Part shown: in pieces, positions 15,944 through 23,435 of the stretch | How the letters are laid out: each line of letters opens with the position of its first letter | Position numbering within the stretch: the stretch's first letter is position 1 | NCBI GenBank assembly: GCA_025451715.1 | Contig: JANWJY010000175.1 | Location: 1 to 29,524 of the forward strand | Length of the DNA: 29,524 bases | Direction of reading: 5' to 3' | Origin: Fimbriimonadaceae bacterium | GTDB taxonomy: Bacteria; Armatimonadota; Fimbriimonadia; Fimbriimonadales; Fimbriimonadaceae | Position numbers and translations under genes: made by a program | Notes under the pieces: generated by a model | What the model was told of the DNA's origin: nothing | Seen by the model: the letters and a program-made list of their open reading frames with translations, nothing else | The model's database searches: none

Positions 15944-16770
15944 TGCCGTTCACGCTCCCAGTCGGCCGCGCCGCGGTGATGGGTGTGCTCAACGTTACAC
16001 CGGACAGTTTCAGCGATGGAGGGCTGTTTTTCGACCCGGAGAGTGCGATGGATCACGCCAGAGCGATGGTCGCGCAGGGCGCGGACGTGATCGACGTCGG
16101 TGGAGAGTCGACGAGGCCCGGCTCAGAGCCAGTGACGGCCGATGAGGAACTCCGCAGGACGGAGCAGGTCGTGCGGCGGCTGGCACAAGAAGGGATCGCG
16201 GTCTCGATCGACACCTCGAAGTCCGAGGTGGCGAAGGCGTGCCTCGATGCCGGCGCAGTGGTCGTCAACGACGTCACTGCGCTGCGTAACGACGAGATGA
16301 AACGAGTCTGCGCCGCGGCCGGATGCACGGTTTGCCTGATGCACATGAAAGGCGACCCCAGAACGATGCAGACAAACCCCGCCTACCATGACGTCGTCCA
16401 AGAGGTCAGGGATGAACTGGCTGCACACGCAGAGAGCGCGGAAAGGCATGGAGTGAGTAGACACGACATTTGGCTCGACCCCGGCATCGGGTTTGGCAAG
16501 TCGATCCAGCACAACCTCCTGCTCCTCAACCACATCGATGAGATCGTTGCGCTTGGCTACCCAGTGCTCGTCGGCATAAGCCGCAAGTCATTCATCGGCA
16601 GGCTGCTCGGTTCGGAAGGCACGCCTCTTCCGGCGAGTGAAAGGCTGCATGGATCGCTCGCTGCACAGACAGTCGCCCAGTCGAGGGGCGCAAGGATCAT
16701 CCGCACCCACGACGTCGCCGCAACCAAGCGCGCGGCGACGATCGCCCAAGCCATCCTCACTCAGGATTGA
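15943..16770 (+). CDS. folP: Dihydropteroate synthase
   Basis: Condenses p-aminobenzoate with pterin pyrophosphate in folate synthesis; the target of sulfonamides. The 275-residue protein shows all signatures: MGVLNVTPDSFSDGG at the N-terminus, GADVIDVGGESTRPGS near residue 45, DTSKSEVAKACLDAGA, VVNDVTALR, LMHMKGDPRTMQ, DPGIGFGKS and VGISRKSFIG. The start GTG 15943 shares its G with the aspartate kinase stop; an upstream extension would run into that gene. The 3' end overlaps the convergent DUF2231-like gene by 14 nt, with no terminator between them. Confidence 0.95.
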   Translation: MPFTLPVGRAAVMGVLNVTPDSFSDGGLFFDPESAMDHARAMVAQGADVIDVGGESTRPGSEPVTADEELRRTEQVVRRLAQEGIAVSIDTSKSEVAKACLDAGAVVVNDVTALRNDEMKRVCAAAGCTVCLMHMKGDPRTMQTNPAYHDVVQEVRDELAAHAESAERHGVSRHDIWLDPGIGFGKSIQHNLLLLNHIDEIVALGYPVLVGISRKSFIGRLLGSEGTPLPASERLHGSLAAQTVAQSRGARIIRTHDVAATKRAATIAQAILTQD

Positions 16771-17221
16771 GGAACTTGCTCATGGGGTCCGCCCGAGTTT
16801 CAGGGTGGAACATTTGCCCGCCCATGTTCGCCGTCTTCACGGCGAGGTACATAGAAACGAGCAACAGCACCAGTGCCGCCATCATGAGTGACGTCGGCAC
16901 TTCTTGCATCCGCTTGGCTATTCCTAGCCCTGCGAGCGCCACAAGGCCGCCGACCAGGCCCACGATCCACGTCGTTTTGCCCAGCGCCTCATGTTTCTCC
17001 AGCCTTTCATGTTGGGGAAAGCTGTCGTCGTAGATGTCTGCGGCGCCCCCAGTGAAGTACGCTGTCCCACAAGCCACTGCGGTCAGGACCATGAGGCCGA
17101 GCGACACCTTCTTGATCGCCGCGTTCTTGCTTACGAACCCGATAAACATCACGAACAGCGCGACGAACGCGAACGCGACGGGCATATGGTTGACGATGAG
17201 GTGGAAGTGCGAAGCGTTCAT
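16757..17221 (-). CDS. Small four-helix membrane protein (DUF2231-like)
   Basis: A 154-residue protein with four predicted helices (about 13-31, 38-57, 84-102 and 110-129). It begins with FHLIVNHMPVAFAF, resembling the H-x-x-x-x-H-P start of DUF2231-type membrane proteins. Histidines at 5, 7, 12, 71, 77 and 139 sit near the membrane ends and could bind haem or metal, as proposed for related proteins; that is inference. There is a Shine-Dalgarno GGAG 4 nt before ATG 17221 and a TATAGT -10 candidate just upstream, so unlike several neighbours it has a short leader. The gene lies 44 nt downstream of the MATE pump on the same strand and overlaps the 3' end of folP. Function unknown. Confidence 0.75.
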   Translation of the reverse strand: MNASHFHLIVNHMPVAFAFVALFVMFIGFVSKNAAIKKVSLGLMVLTAVACGTAYFTGGAADIYDDSFPQHERLEKHEALGKTTWIVGLVGGLVALAGLGIAKRMQEVPTSLMMAALVLLLVSMYLAVKTANMGGQMFHPETRADPMSKFLNPE

Positions 17222-17235
17222 CGGTCTCCGAGGTT

Positions 17236-17241
17236 ACTATA
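17236..17241 (-). promoter_or_regulatory. Predicted -10 element of the DUF2231-like gene
   Basis: TATAGT on the minus strand, 14 nt before ATG 17221, with GGAG (17226-17229) between it and the start. This gives a conventional short-leader arrangement. Confidence 0.4.
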
Positions 17242-17265
17242 CAGACTCTGGTAGCAAAGAGTTTG

Positions 17266-18678
17266 CTACACTTTTGTGAGCTTCCAGTCACCTTTCCTGA
17301 ACAGCCAGATCGCAGCCACACCCTGGATTAGCTGAGTCAGAGCCATGCTCATCCAAGCACCGTCCGAGCCCATGTTGGCCCCCTCCACGGTGATGAGCCC
17401 GAATACGCCAATGCTGGGCAGGGCGAGCACAGCCGCCAGAGGCACGCGCACACCCCACAGGGCGAACATCGAGAGCCACATGGGCCTTCGCGTGTCGCCA
17501 GCGCCCTGCATCGCGCCGATAAGCACCATCGCATACGCGAAGAACACCTCGGTCGAAGCCACGTACCGCGTGTACTGGGCAGCCACGAGTGCCGTTGCGG
17601 GGTCGCCCGGCAGAACCATTCTCGCCAATGGGCCCGCGAACACGAACAGCAGCACAGAAACGATCGCGCTGACGATCGCTGCCTGGTGGGCCGCAGTCCA
17701 GCCGAGCCTTTCCGCCCGCTCGGGGTCCTTCATTCCGAGGCTTTGGCCGACCAGCGCCGCCGCTGCGATTGAGAGCCCGAACGCGGGCATGAAAGCAAAC
17801 GACTCGATCGAGAACCCGGGACGTAGGGCGCCTTGCGCGTGCATCGAGTCTGAAACGTCTTTGAGCACGACTGTGAACGCAGCGAGGGAAGTCACCCGCA
17901 CGATCGACATCATGCTTGCAGGGACCGCGATTCGTAAGATGCGCTTCACCCACTCCATCTCCGGGATGCGCAAACTGAGTTGAGTGTCCAGCGGAGATCT
18001 CTTGCTCCAAACGATGTAGATGATCGCCGCAACCCAAGAGCTGACCGCCATCGCGATCGATGCGCCCACGAGCCCCCATCCCGCACCCGGTAGCGTCACG
18101 CCCCATACGTCTCGTGTGGGAAGCACGAGAAAGCAGTTGAGGATGATGTGAAGAAAGATCTGGATACCGCTGATCACCATCGGGCTGCGCGTGTCACCGA
18201 TCCCCCGCAACGAGCCCGCTAGCGCCTGGATCACGAACACCGCAGGAAGGCAGATCGCAAATATCGAGGCGTAAGTCACAAACAGCGACCTCACCTGCGG
18301 ATGGTCGGCGGAAACTAGGAGCTTGGATGCCCCGATCGCACCGGGAAAGGCGAGCAAAGCCAGTGCGACCCCGACCCAGATCGCAAGGCTCAGGCACTTC
18401 GTGTTCGCAGCGACCGACTCTTCGTGAGTGCCCGCTCCGTACGCACGGCTCACGATCGCTGTGGCAGCCGTACCGACTGCCATCGACATCGAGAACAAGA
18501 GGAAGATGTACGAAGTCGACGCGCCAACCGCGTTCAGCGTCTCAGACCCGACGTAGCTCAGGAAGAAGTTGTCGAGCAGCGAATTGAGCGTCTGGAGCGA
18601 ATTCAAGGCGACGGCGGGCCAAGCGAGCGTCCAAACGGTGCGGAGCGAGCTCTCAGGCGGTTCGTGTGTTGCGGACAC
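17266..18678 (-). CDS. MATE family multidrug/sodium efflux transporter
   Basis: A 470-residue membrane protein with about 12 helices in two similar halves, the usual size for MATE pumps that export drugs or metabolites using a sodium or proton gradient. Typical features are the N-terminal LAWPAVALNSLQTLNSLLDNFFLSYVG, the segment TAATAIVSRAYGAG, and the matching second-half segment AAAALVGQSLGMKDPERAERLGW. The start is GTG 18678, four nt from a perfect palindrome that overlaps the probable transcription start, so repression by a dimeric regulator is likely. No regulator gene adjoins it in the window. Substrate unknown. Confidence 0.93.
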   Translation of the reverse strand: MSATHEPPESSLRTVWTLAWPAVALNSLQTLNSLLDNFFLSYVGSETLNAVGASTSYIFLLFSMSMAVGTAATAIVSRAYGAGTHEESVAANTKCLSLAIWVGVALALLAFPGAIGASKLLVSADHPQVRSLFVTYASIFAICLPAVFVIQALAGSLRGIGDTRSPMVISGIQIFLHIILNCFLVLPTRDVWGVTLPGAGWGLVGASIAMAVSSWVAAIIYIVWSKRSPLDTQLSLRIPEMEWVKRILRIAVPASMMSIVRVTSLAAFTVVLKDVSDSMHAQGALRPGFSIESFAFMPAFGLSIAAAALVGQSLGMKDPERAERLGWTAAHQAAIVSAIVSVLLFVFAGPLARMVLPGDPATALVAAQYTRYVASTEVFFAYAMVLIGAMQGAGDTRRPMWLSMFALWGVRVPLAAVLALPSIGVFGLITVEGANMGSDGAWMSMALTQLIQGVAAIWLFRKGDWKLTKV

Positions 18679-18681
18679 AGC

Positions 18682-18700
18682 GTGTTCCGATTCGGAACAC
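18682..18700. promoter_or_regulatory. 19-bp perfect palindrome, candidate operator of the MATE gene
   Basis: GTGTTCCGATTCGGAACAC is a 9-bp perfect inverted repeat around one central base. It lies 4 nt upstream of the MATE start codon and immediately downstream of a TAAACT -10 candidate, so a bound protein would block transcription. The size and symmetry fit a TetR-, MarR- or GntR-type dimer. Confidence 0.6.
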
Positions 18701-18703
18701 AGA

Positions 18704-18709
18704 AGTTTA
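18704..18709 (-). promoter_or_regulatory. Predicted -10 element of the MATE gene
   Basis: TAAACT on the minus strand. A start about 7 nt downstream would fall inside the palindrome at 18682-18700. Confidence 0.4.
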
Positions 18710-18739
18710 GCCCGCTCGAATGACGAGCGCAGGACCCGC

Positions 18740-19510
18740 TTAGCCGCCTTCGCTAACGGACACGGCTCGAGAACCCACGGGCGGGATGAACACCCACGAC
18801 GTCCCGTCGGGAATGTGGTCGCGGTAGATCGAGACGGTCCACTGCGTCGTGCGGACCTTGCTGCCTATCCGCGCCTCTTCGAAATAGTCCACGCCCATCA
18901 GCGTAAACCCGAATCCGGGCGTCTGCTGCAGCGAGTACGTCAGGCGGTTCGGCGAAGGTGCCGTGGAAGTGCAAACAATGTTCTCTCCTTGGACCGAAAC
19001 GGTTGAACTCGATCGCCACGGCATCCACGCCGTGCTTGCGTTCAGCGTTCCGCCATAGGCGTCCTTGACGAGCCTTGCAAGGAACGTCTGCTCGCCCTTC
19101 AGCCTCAAAAGCATGTTCTGGAACAACCGCTCCCTTTCCTTTCCGGCGTGCGCCACGGTCCCATATTCGGTGCTCGTGTAGACCTTTCCGATGAGGTCGT
19201 AGGCCCAGAACCGCTCGCCGTCACCGGCGACGCGCTTGCGAAGCTGGTCGTCGCGGTAGTCCAACATCTCCATCTGGACTAGCTGGCGGCCGGTCTGGAT
19301 TGAGAATCCGACCTTCAGCACGGCGCTGAAGCTGTGCAGCTTGCCGCCGTCGTTCTCCGTGCCGTTCAGGACCAAAGTGAGCCTGTTGTGGGTCGCAAGC
19401 TCGGCCAATGCCCCGTCCATCATGACGCGGGCAGACTGCAGGTCTTGTGCGAGCACAAGCCCAGGCAGGGCAACGGTCAGAAGCAGGAAAAGACGCCTCA
19501 CAGTTCTCAT
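18740..19510 (-). CDS. Secreted protein of unknown function, possibly LolA-like
   Basis: A 256-residue protein starting with a clear signal peptide (MRTVRRLFLLLTVALPGLVL, likely cut after VLA before QDL). The mature part is rich in beta strands, with GKLHSFSAVLKVGFSIQTG and GDGERFWAYDLIGKVYTS. This resembles the half-barrel of LolA/outer-membrane lipoprotein-sorting proteins, where a test for a bound cofactor or substrate is common, but the match is weak. ATG 19510 is chosen because the signal peptide begins there; the frame is open to 19591, but that part overlaps the thrS leader. AAGG lies 4 nt before the start. Divergent from thrS with 85 nt between starts; 61 nt upstream of the MATE gene. 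Confidence 0.7.
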   Translation of the reverse strand: MRTVRRLFLLLTVALPGLVLAQDLQSARVMMDGALAELATHNRLTLVLNGTENDGGKLHSFSAVLKVGFSIQTGRQLVQMEMLDYRDDQLRKRVAGDGERFWAYDLIGKVYTSTEYGTVAHAGKERERLFQNMLLRLKGEQTFLARLVKDAYGGTLNASTAWMPWRSSSTVSVQGENIVCTSTAPSPNRLTYSLQQTPGFGFTLMGVDYFEEARIGSKVRTTQWTVSIYRDHIPDGTSWVFIPPVGSRAVSVSEGG

Positions 19511-19544
19511 AGACCTTAAATCCCCCCTGCTTGTTCCCGTCATA

Positions 19545-19550
19545 TATACT
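19545..19550 (+). promoter_or_regulatory. Predicted -10 element of thrS
   Basis: TATACT, five of six matches to consensus, about 45 nt before ATG 19596. A Shine-Dalgarno GGGAGGG (19579-19585) follows, 10 nt from the start. No T-box-like leader fits in the roughly 40 nt available. Confidence 0.45.
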
Positions 19551-19595
19551 CGGGTTCCACAATTCGTTCCCATCGTCTGGGAGGGTTCCACCTAT

Positions 19596-21470
19596 ATGAG
19601 CGCACCAGTTCAGGAAAAACAGGCCTACGAGCAGTCTGGCCTTTACAGGCTCCGCCATTCGGCGGCCCACCTTATGGCCCAGGCCGTCACCGAGCTGTTT
19701 CCAGGCTCAAAGCTGTCGATCGGCCCACCGATCGAGAACGGCTTCTACTACGACATCGATTTCCCCAGCACGATCAAGGAGGAGGACCTGCCCAAGATCG
19801 ACCAGCGCATGAGGGAGCTCGCCAAGCTCGATATGCCCATCGTCCGGCGGGTAGCAAAGGACCGCGTCGACGCAAAGCGCATTATCCTTGAAGAGTGCAC
19901 GCTCGGCCAGGGCGATGCCACTGCGCTCTACAAGCTGGAACTGCTCGATGCGATCCCCGAAGGCGACGAAATCTCGTTCTTTGAGCAGCGTGCGACCGAC
20001 AAGCAGGGCAAGGAGCGGGTATTCATCGACCTCTGCCGCGGCCCGCACATCGAGTCGACCAAGGAGATCAAGCACTTCAAGCTCATGTCAATCGCCGGCG
20101 CGTACTGGCGCGGAGACGTCAAGAACAAGCAGCTCACACGCATTTACGGCGTCGCATTCGACACCAAGGAAGAGCTCGAGCACTATCTGAACATGCTCGA
20201 AGAGGCGAAGAAGCGCGACCACCGCGTGCTTGGCAGAGAGCTTGGGCTGTTCATGTTCTCACCCGTCGTCGGCCAAGGGCTCGCGCTCTGGCTGCCCAAA
20301 GGTGCAGTCCTTCGCGACGTTCTTTCGGACTACATGAAGGATGAGCAGACCAAGCGCGGCTACCTGCCCGTCGTGACGCCCCACATCGGCAACGCGAAGC
20401 TGTACGAGAAGTCGGGCCACATCATCACCTACAAGGAGAAGATGTTCCCGTTCATGGAGGACGAGGAGAAGGAGACCTTCATCCTCAAGCCGATGAACTG
20501 CCCGTTCCACATCGAGATATACCAGTCGGCGCTGCGCTCCTATCGCGACCTTCCCATTCGGTACGCCGAGTTCGGGACTGTGTACAGATACGAGCAGAGC
20601 GGTGAATTGGCCGGCATGTTGCGCGTTCGGGGATTTACACAGGACGACGCGCACCTCTTTGTGCGTGAAGATCAGCTCCTCGAAGAGTTCAAGGGCGTCG
20701 TAGACCTCATCCAGGTCACGCGCGACAGGCTCGGTCTTAATGAAATGAGGTTCCGACTAGGGACGCGCGACCCGAACTCGGACAAGTACGTCGGCCACCC
20801 CGACAACTGGAAACTGGCCGAGGACGCCATCGCAAGGGCGTGTGACGAGATGGGACTCGACTATGACGTCTCCGTCGGCGACGCCGCCTTCTATGGCCCG
20901 AAGCTCGACGTCATCGTCAAGGACGCGCTGGGCCGCGCCTGGCAGATGGGCACCGTTCAGGTGGACTACAACCTGCCCGAGAGGTTCGAACTGGAGTACA
21001 TCGGCGAGGACGGAAAGCCGCACCGACCGATCATGATCCATCGGGCGCCCTTCGGCTCGCTCGAGCGCATGATCGGCTTCCTGACCGAGCACTACGCCGG
21101 TGCGTTCCCGTTTTGGATGGCTCCGGTGCAGGTCGCAGTCCTTCCGATCGCAGACCGCCACAACGACTACGCCGAAGCCATTGCGACCGCATTGCGTGGA
21201 TTCAAGGACAAGGACGCCAAGCTCACCGGCGAGATGACAGGCTTCGCACCTATCGCGGTCAAGCCAAGTTCAAACCTTAGGGTCCAAGTTGACGACCGGA
21301 GGGAGACGCTGGGTAAGAAGATCCGCGAAAACCAGCGCATGAAGGTGCCGTACATGCTCATCGTCGGAGACAACGACATCGAGGCCGGCACAGTCGGCGT
21401 CAGGAGCAGGGAGGACGGCGACCTCGGGGCCATGACGCTCCAGGGATTTCTTGAGCGGGCCGGATACTAG
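19596..21470 (+). CDS. thrS: Threonyl-tRNA synthetase, lacking the N-terminal TGS domain
   Basis: Charges tRNA-Thr. The 624-residue protein has the editing domain with HSAAHLMAQA (H20, H24) and the distal DLCRGPHIES, then the class II catalytic core: motif 1 region, KPMNCPFHIEIYQ with the zinc cysteine, motif 2 VYRYEQSG, RGFTQDDAHLF and MIHRAPFGSLERM with the two zinc histidines and motif 3, and a C-terminal anticodon-binding domain (about 530-620). Standard bacterial ThrRS starts with a 60-residue TGS domain before the editing domain; here the editing motif begins at residue 20, so TGS is missing. ATG 19596 is supported by GGGAGGG upstream; extending the frame to 19341 would overlap the divergent gene and adds no TGS-like sequence. 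Followed by a strong terminator. Confidence 0.95.
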   Translation: MSAPVQEKQAYEQSGLYRLRHSAAHLMAQAVTELFPGSKLSIGPPIENGFYYDIDFPSTIKEEDLPKIDQRMRELAKLDMPIVRRVAKDRVDAKRIILEECTLGQGDATALYKLELLDAIPEGDEISFFEQRATDKQGKERVFIDLCRGPHIESTKEIKHFKLMSIAGAYWRGDVKNKQLTRIYGVAFDTKEELEHYLNMLEEAKKRDHRVLGRELGLFMFSPVVGQGLALWLPKGAVLRDVLSDYMKDEQTKRGYLPVVTPHIGNAKLYEKSGHIITYKEKMFPFMEDEEKETFILKPMNCPFHIEIYQSALRSYRDLPIRYAEFGTVYRYEQSGELAGMLRVRGFTQDDAHLFVREDQLLEEFKGVVDLIQVTRDRLGLNEMRFRLGTRDPNSDKYVGHPDNWKLAEDAIARACDEMGLDYDVSVGDAAFYGPKLDVIVKDALGRAWQMGTVQVDYNLPERFELEYIGEDGKPHRPIMIHRAPFGSLERMIGFLTEHYAGAFPFWMAPVQVAVLPIADRHNDYAEAIATALRGFKDKDAKLTGEMTGFAPIAVKPSSNLRVQVDDRRETLGKKIRENQRMKVPYMLIVGDNDIEAGTVGVRSREDGDLGAMTLQGFLERAGY

Positions 21471-21487
21471 CCCAGTTCTAAATGCAA

Positions 21488-21515
21488 GCGGCCCGACGGT
21501 AAACCGCCGGGCCGC
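21488..21515 (+). terminator. Rho-independent terminator of thrS
   Basis: Arms GCGGCCCGACGG and CCGCCGGGCCGC pair over 12 positions with one mismatch around a TAAA loop. They are followed by TTTGT, starting 18 nt after the thrS stop. It may also serve the lipoprotein gene arriving from the other strand. Confidence 0.85.
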
Positions 21516-21542
21516 TTTGTGGTTGTCCTCAAAGATTGCCGA

Positions 21543-21743
21543 TTACCGCTTCGGCTTCACATCGCCACCCATGGCGCTCGCTGCTTCCTCGGGGACTGGC
21601 GGCATGTCCTTAAGGCCAGCGTCGATCTTCTTGACCTCGTCCTGCCTAGTTTGGTCGGCCGCCTTATCTGCACAACCAACAAGGAGTGCGAGGGAAAGGA
21701 CGGCGAGAATGGCAAGAAACTTTCCTTGTAGCTGATTCTTCAT
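21543..21743 (-). CDS. Small lipoprotein
   Basis: A 66-residue protein with a typical lipoprotein signal: positively charged MKNQLQGK, hydrophobic core FLAILAVLSLALLV and a lipobox ending in GC (C24). The mature part is about 43 residues, charged and proline-rich, with no recognisable domain. AAGGA lies 7 nt upstream of ATG 21743. It is flanked by two terminator hairpins (21488-21515 and 21765-21797), so it is probably a single-gene transcript. Comparable short lipoproteins of unknown function are common; membrane anchoring is well supported, function is not. Confidence 0.72.
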   Translation of the reverse strand: MKNQLQGKFLAILAVLSLALLVGCADKAADQTRQDEVKKIDAGLKDMPPVPEEAASAMGGDVKPKR

Positions 21744-21764
21744 TTTGTTTCCTTCAGTTATCGA

Positions 21765-21797
21765 AAGGCGCGCCCAGTGTTAACACGGGCGCGCCTT
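21765..21797 (-). terminator. Rho-independent terminator of the 21814-22779 pseudopilin gene
   Basis: A perfect 11-bp inverted repeat (AAGGCGCGCCC / GGGCGCGCCTT) around an 11-nt spacer that is itself largely the palindrome GTGTTAACAC. It lies 17 nt after the minus-strand stop at 21814, and the minus strand continues with TTTC. It separates the pseudopilin from the lipoprotein gene. Confidence 0.75.
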
Positions 21798-21813
21798 CCA
21801 TCGTTCCACTGTC

Positions 21814-22779
21814 TTACAGCTCGGGAACCCAGAACGGATAGTACGTCATGATGAATGTGGTTGCGCCGGTGTACCAGCGACCAGCATCCGGAACCGGGAC
21901 GCAGTTCTCTGCCTGTGTGTACTTCATGGACTTGGTGTGACCGTCGCAGAACGTGAACACTGCGAAGCCCTGAAGGTTCCTGTTTAGGAGGTGGCGGGAC
22001 ATGTTGGGCGCGTAGTACGACGAAGGAGTTCCTGCGTCGCTGAACCCGTTGTGCGGGTACCGCGTCCAACCGTCAGCCGCGTAGCTGTAGCACGCGGTGT
22101 TCGGGTACGACGGCCAAACGAGACCGTTGCCCAGATTGAACCCGATCGACTGGTTCCAGTCCCAAGTGGACTCTGCAACGCCAAGGATGACGTCGCCCGG
22201 TCGAGCGATGCTCGTCAGGTTGCCCTTCGGGTTGCCCGGTCGGAAGTTCGAACCGCCCTGGCCGCTCCAATCGACGACCAAAAGGTTCAGAGCCATCTGG
22301 CCCATCGTGTTGTAGTAGTACTTCTCGTCAGCCTTTACGTAGCCGCCCGGAGGAGGCGCGACACCGATGGTGCCTGCGTTTGCAAAAACGCCAGACCAGT
22401 TGGTGGGGCCGATGTGAGGGCAGATAGAGATGGCCGTGTTCTTGTGATAGGGCTCGATCGCGCCCCAGTACATGACCTTCTCACCTGCGACGGCAGTGTT
22501 GCCGCCGTTGACCGGGAAGCGGAAGTCGCCCCAGTCCGGGTAGTCGCACGGCGCTTCGCCGTACCAGCAGGAGCCGTTGTTGTCGTGCTTCGGAATGACG
22601 TCGTTCCAGTCCGCCGCGTACATCATCGCAGCAAGGGCTGTCTGCTTCGTGTTACTGATGCAGTGCGTTTTCTTCGCAGCCTCCTTGGCCTTGGTGAATA
22701 CGGGGAACAAGATCGCCGCCAAAATAGCGATGATCGCGATGACGACCAGCAGTTCGATTAGCGTGAACGCTCGTTTCAT
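21814..22779 (-). CDS. Prepilin-type protein with C-terminal DG-H motif (DUF1559-like)
   Basis: A 321-residue protein beginning MKRAFTLIELLVVIAIIAIL, a class III (type IV pilin-like) signal with cleavage expected between A and F in place of the usual G-F, and the conserved glutamate at position +5. The helical segment is followed by FTKAKEAAKKTHCISNTKQ, then a large globular domain. The C-terminal region GFAVFTFCDGHTKSM corresponds to the DG-H motif of the H-x9-DG pseudopilins abundant in Planctomycetes, Verrucomicrobia and Armatimonadota. The preceding histidine is about 15 residues from DG, not 9. ATG 22779 gives the canonical leader; a TTG at 22785 (two residues longer) has better spacing from GGAG. 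A TATAAA -10 candidate is at 22804-22809. Extracellular role unknown. Confidence 0.85.
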   Translation of the reverse strand: MKRAFTLIELLVVIAIIAILAAILFPVFTKAKEAAKKTHCISNTKQTALAAMMYAADWNDVIPKHDNNGSCWYGEAPCDYPDWGDFRFPVNGGNTAVAGEKVMYWGAIEPYHKNTAISICPHIGPTNWSGVFANAGTIGVAPPPGGYVKADEKYYYNTMGQMALNLLVVDWSGQGGSNFRPGNPKGNLTSIARPGDVILGVAESTWDWNQSIGFNLGNGLVWPSYPNTACYSYAADGWTRYPHNGFSDAGTPSSYYAPNMSRHLLNRNLQGFAVFTFCDGHTKSMKYTQAENCVPVPDAGRWYTGATTFIMTYYPFWVPEL

Positions 22780-22785
22780 AATCAA

Positions 22786-23025
22786 TTTATCTCCACAGAG
22801 CTCTTTATAGGCGCAGGTTGGCGCTTGCGCGGGCCTACGCCGGTTGCATATAAGCAGAGCAGGCTTAAGGATAGCTCAAGTTGTGCCAATTCATACTAGA
22901 TATTTAAGTCAAGTTTACGGGTTTTGCTCGTTGCTTGACCGGGAAGATGGTCACTTGCGACCGGAAAGCCCTGTAAAGGTGCTGGGTAGGGGCGGTTTGG
23001 TCGCGTTCTTGAACCTAGCCAAGGC
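22786..23025. other. Divergent intergenic region between prepilin genes
   Basis: About 240 bp holding the promoter of the minus-strand pseudopilin and presumably that of the plus-strand pilin gene. An AT-rich patch (about 22885-22920) stands out against the GC-rich background and could contain the plus-strand promoter. I see no open frame worth calling, no recognised riboswitch core and no strong hairpin. Confidence 0.4.
22804..22809 (-). promoter_or_regulatory. Predicted -10 element of the 22779 pseudopilin gene
   Basis: TATAAA on the minus strand, with GGAG further downstream before the start codon. No convincing -35 box. Confidence 0.4.
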
Positions 23026-23355
23026 ATGGTCAGGTCTAAGTCAAGCCGTGGGTTCACGATTGTCGAGCTGATGGTGGTCGTCACGATTCTCGGGGTGATG
23101 CTGGCGATCGCGATCCCGGCGTATTCCAGCGCGCGGAAGCGTTCGAGCGAGACCTCCTGCGCCAGGAACCGTTCGATCCTAGACCAGGCCAAGCTGCTCT
23201 GGATGGTCGACAACGGAAAGGTCTACTCGGACGAGGTCTTGTTCAAGGACCTGCTCCCGGAGTACATTGCCGAGCCGCCCTACTGCGAGGCCAAGGGCCA
23301 ATACGTGCTCAACGGGCTCCAGGGCGAAACGACCTGCACGGCGCACTCCCACTAG
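23026..23355 (+). CDS. Type IV pilin-like protein, copy 1 of a tandem pair
   Basis: A 109-residue protein. It has a canonical prepilin leader MVRSKSSRG followed by FTIVELMVVVTILGVMLAIA, with cleavage between G and F and a glutamate at +5. The short globular part contains SCARNRSILDQAKLLWMVD, LLPEYIAEPPYC and TTCTAHSH, a cysteine layout (C-N-x-x-x-x-x-x-A-K ... C ... C-x-x-H) common in small pseudopilins of PVC and Armatimonadota genomes. The next gene downstream is a paralogue with the same layout. Start ATG 23026 places the leader correctly. Prepilin peptidase and assembly genes are not in the window, so the role (pilus, secretion or competence) is open. Confidence 0.82.
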   Translation: MVRSKSSRGFTIVELMVVVTILGVMLAIAIPAYSSARKRSSETSCARNRSILDQAKLLWMVDNGKVYSDEVLFKDLLPEYIAEPPYCEAKGQYVLNGLQGETTCTAHSH

Positions 23356-23372
23356 TCCAATCCTAGTGTTTT
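23350..23372 (+). terminator. Weak hairpin after pilin copy 1
   Basis: CACTAG and CTAGTG form a 6-bp stem with a 7-nt loop, followed by TTTT. The left arm contains the pilin stop codon. It could attenuate read-through into the second pilin gene. Confidence 0.4.
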
Positions 23373-23435
23373 CGCCGGGCTATCCAGCGGCCCTCCCAAG
23401 CTCAATCGTGGAATGGACTACCTGGAGCCACCACA

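Noticed and set aside
19551..19595. Possible T-box or other leader control of thrS
   Set aside because: The leader is only about 40 nt and lacks the T-box sequence or an antiterminator pair.
22860..23025. Possible cyclic-di-GMP riboswitch before pilin copy 1
   Set aside because: Pilin genes are frequent targets, but the conserved core of the GEMM riboswitches could not be found by eye.
22844..23071. 75-codon plus-strand open frame in the divergent pilin gap
   Set aside because: No ribosome-binding site, no domain, and it overlaps the start of the real pilin gene in another frame.
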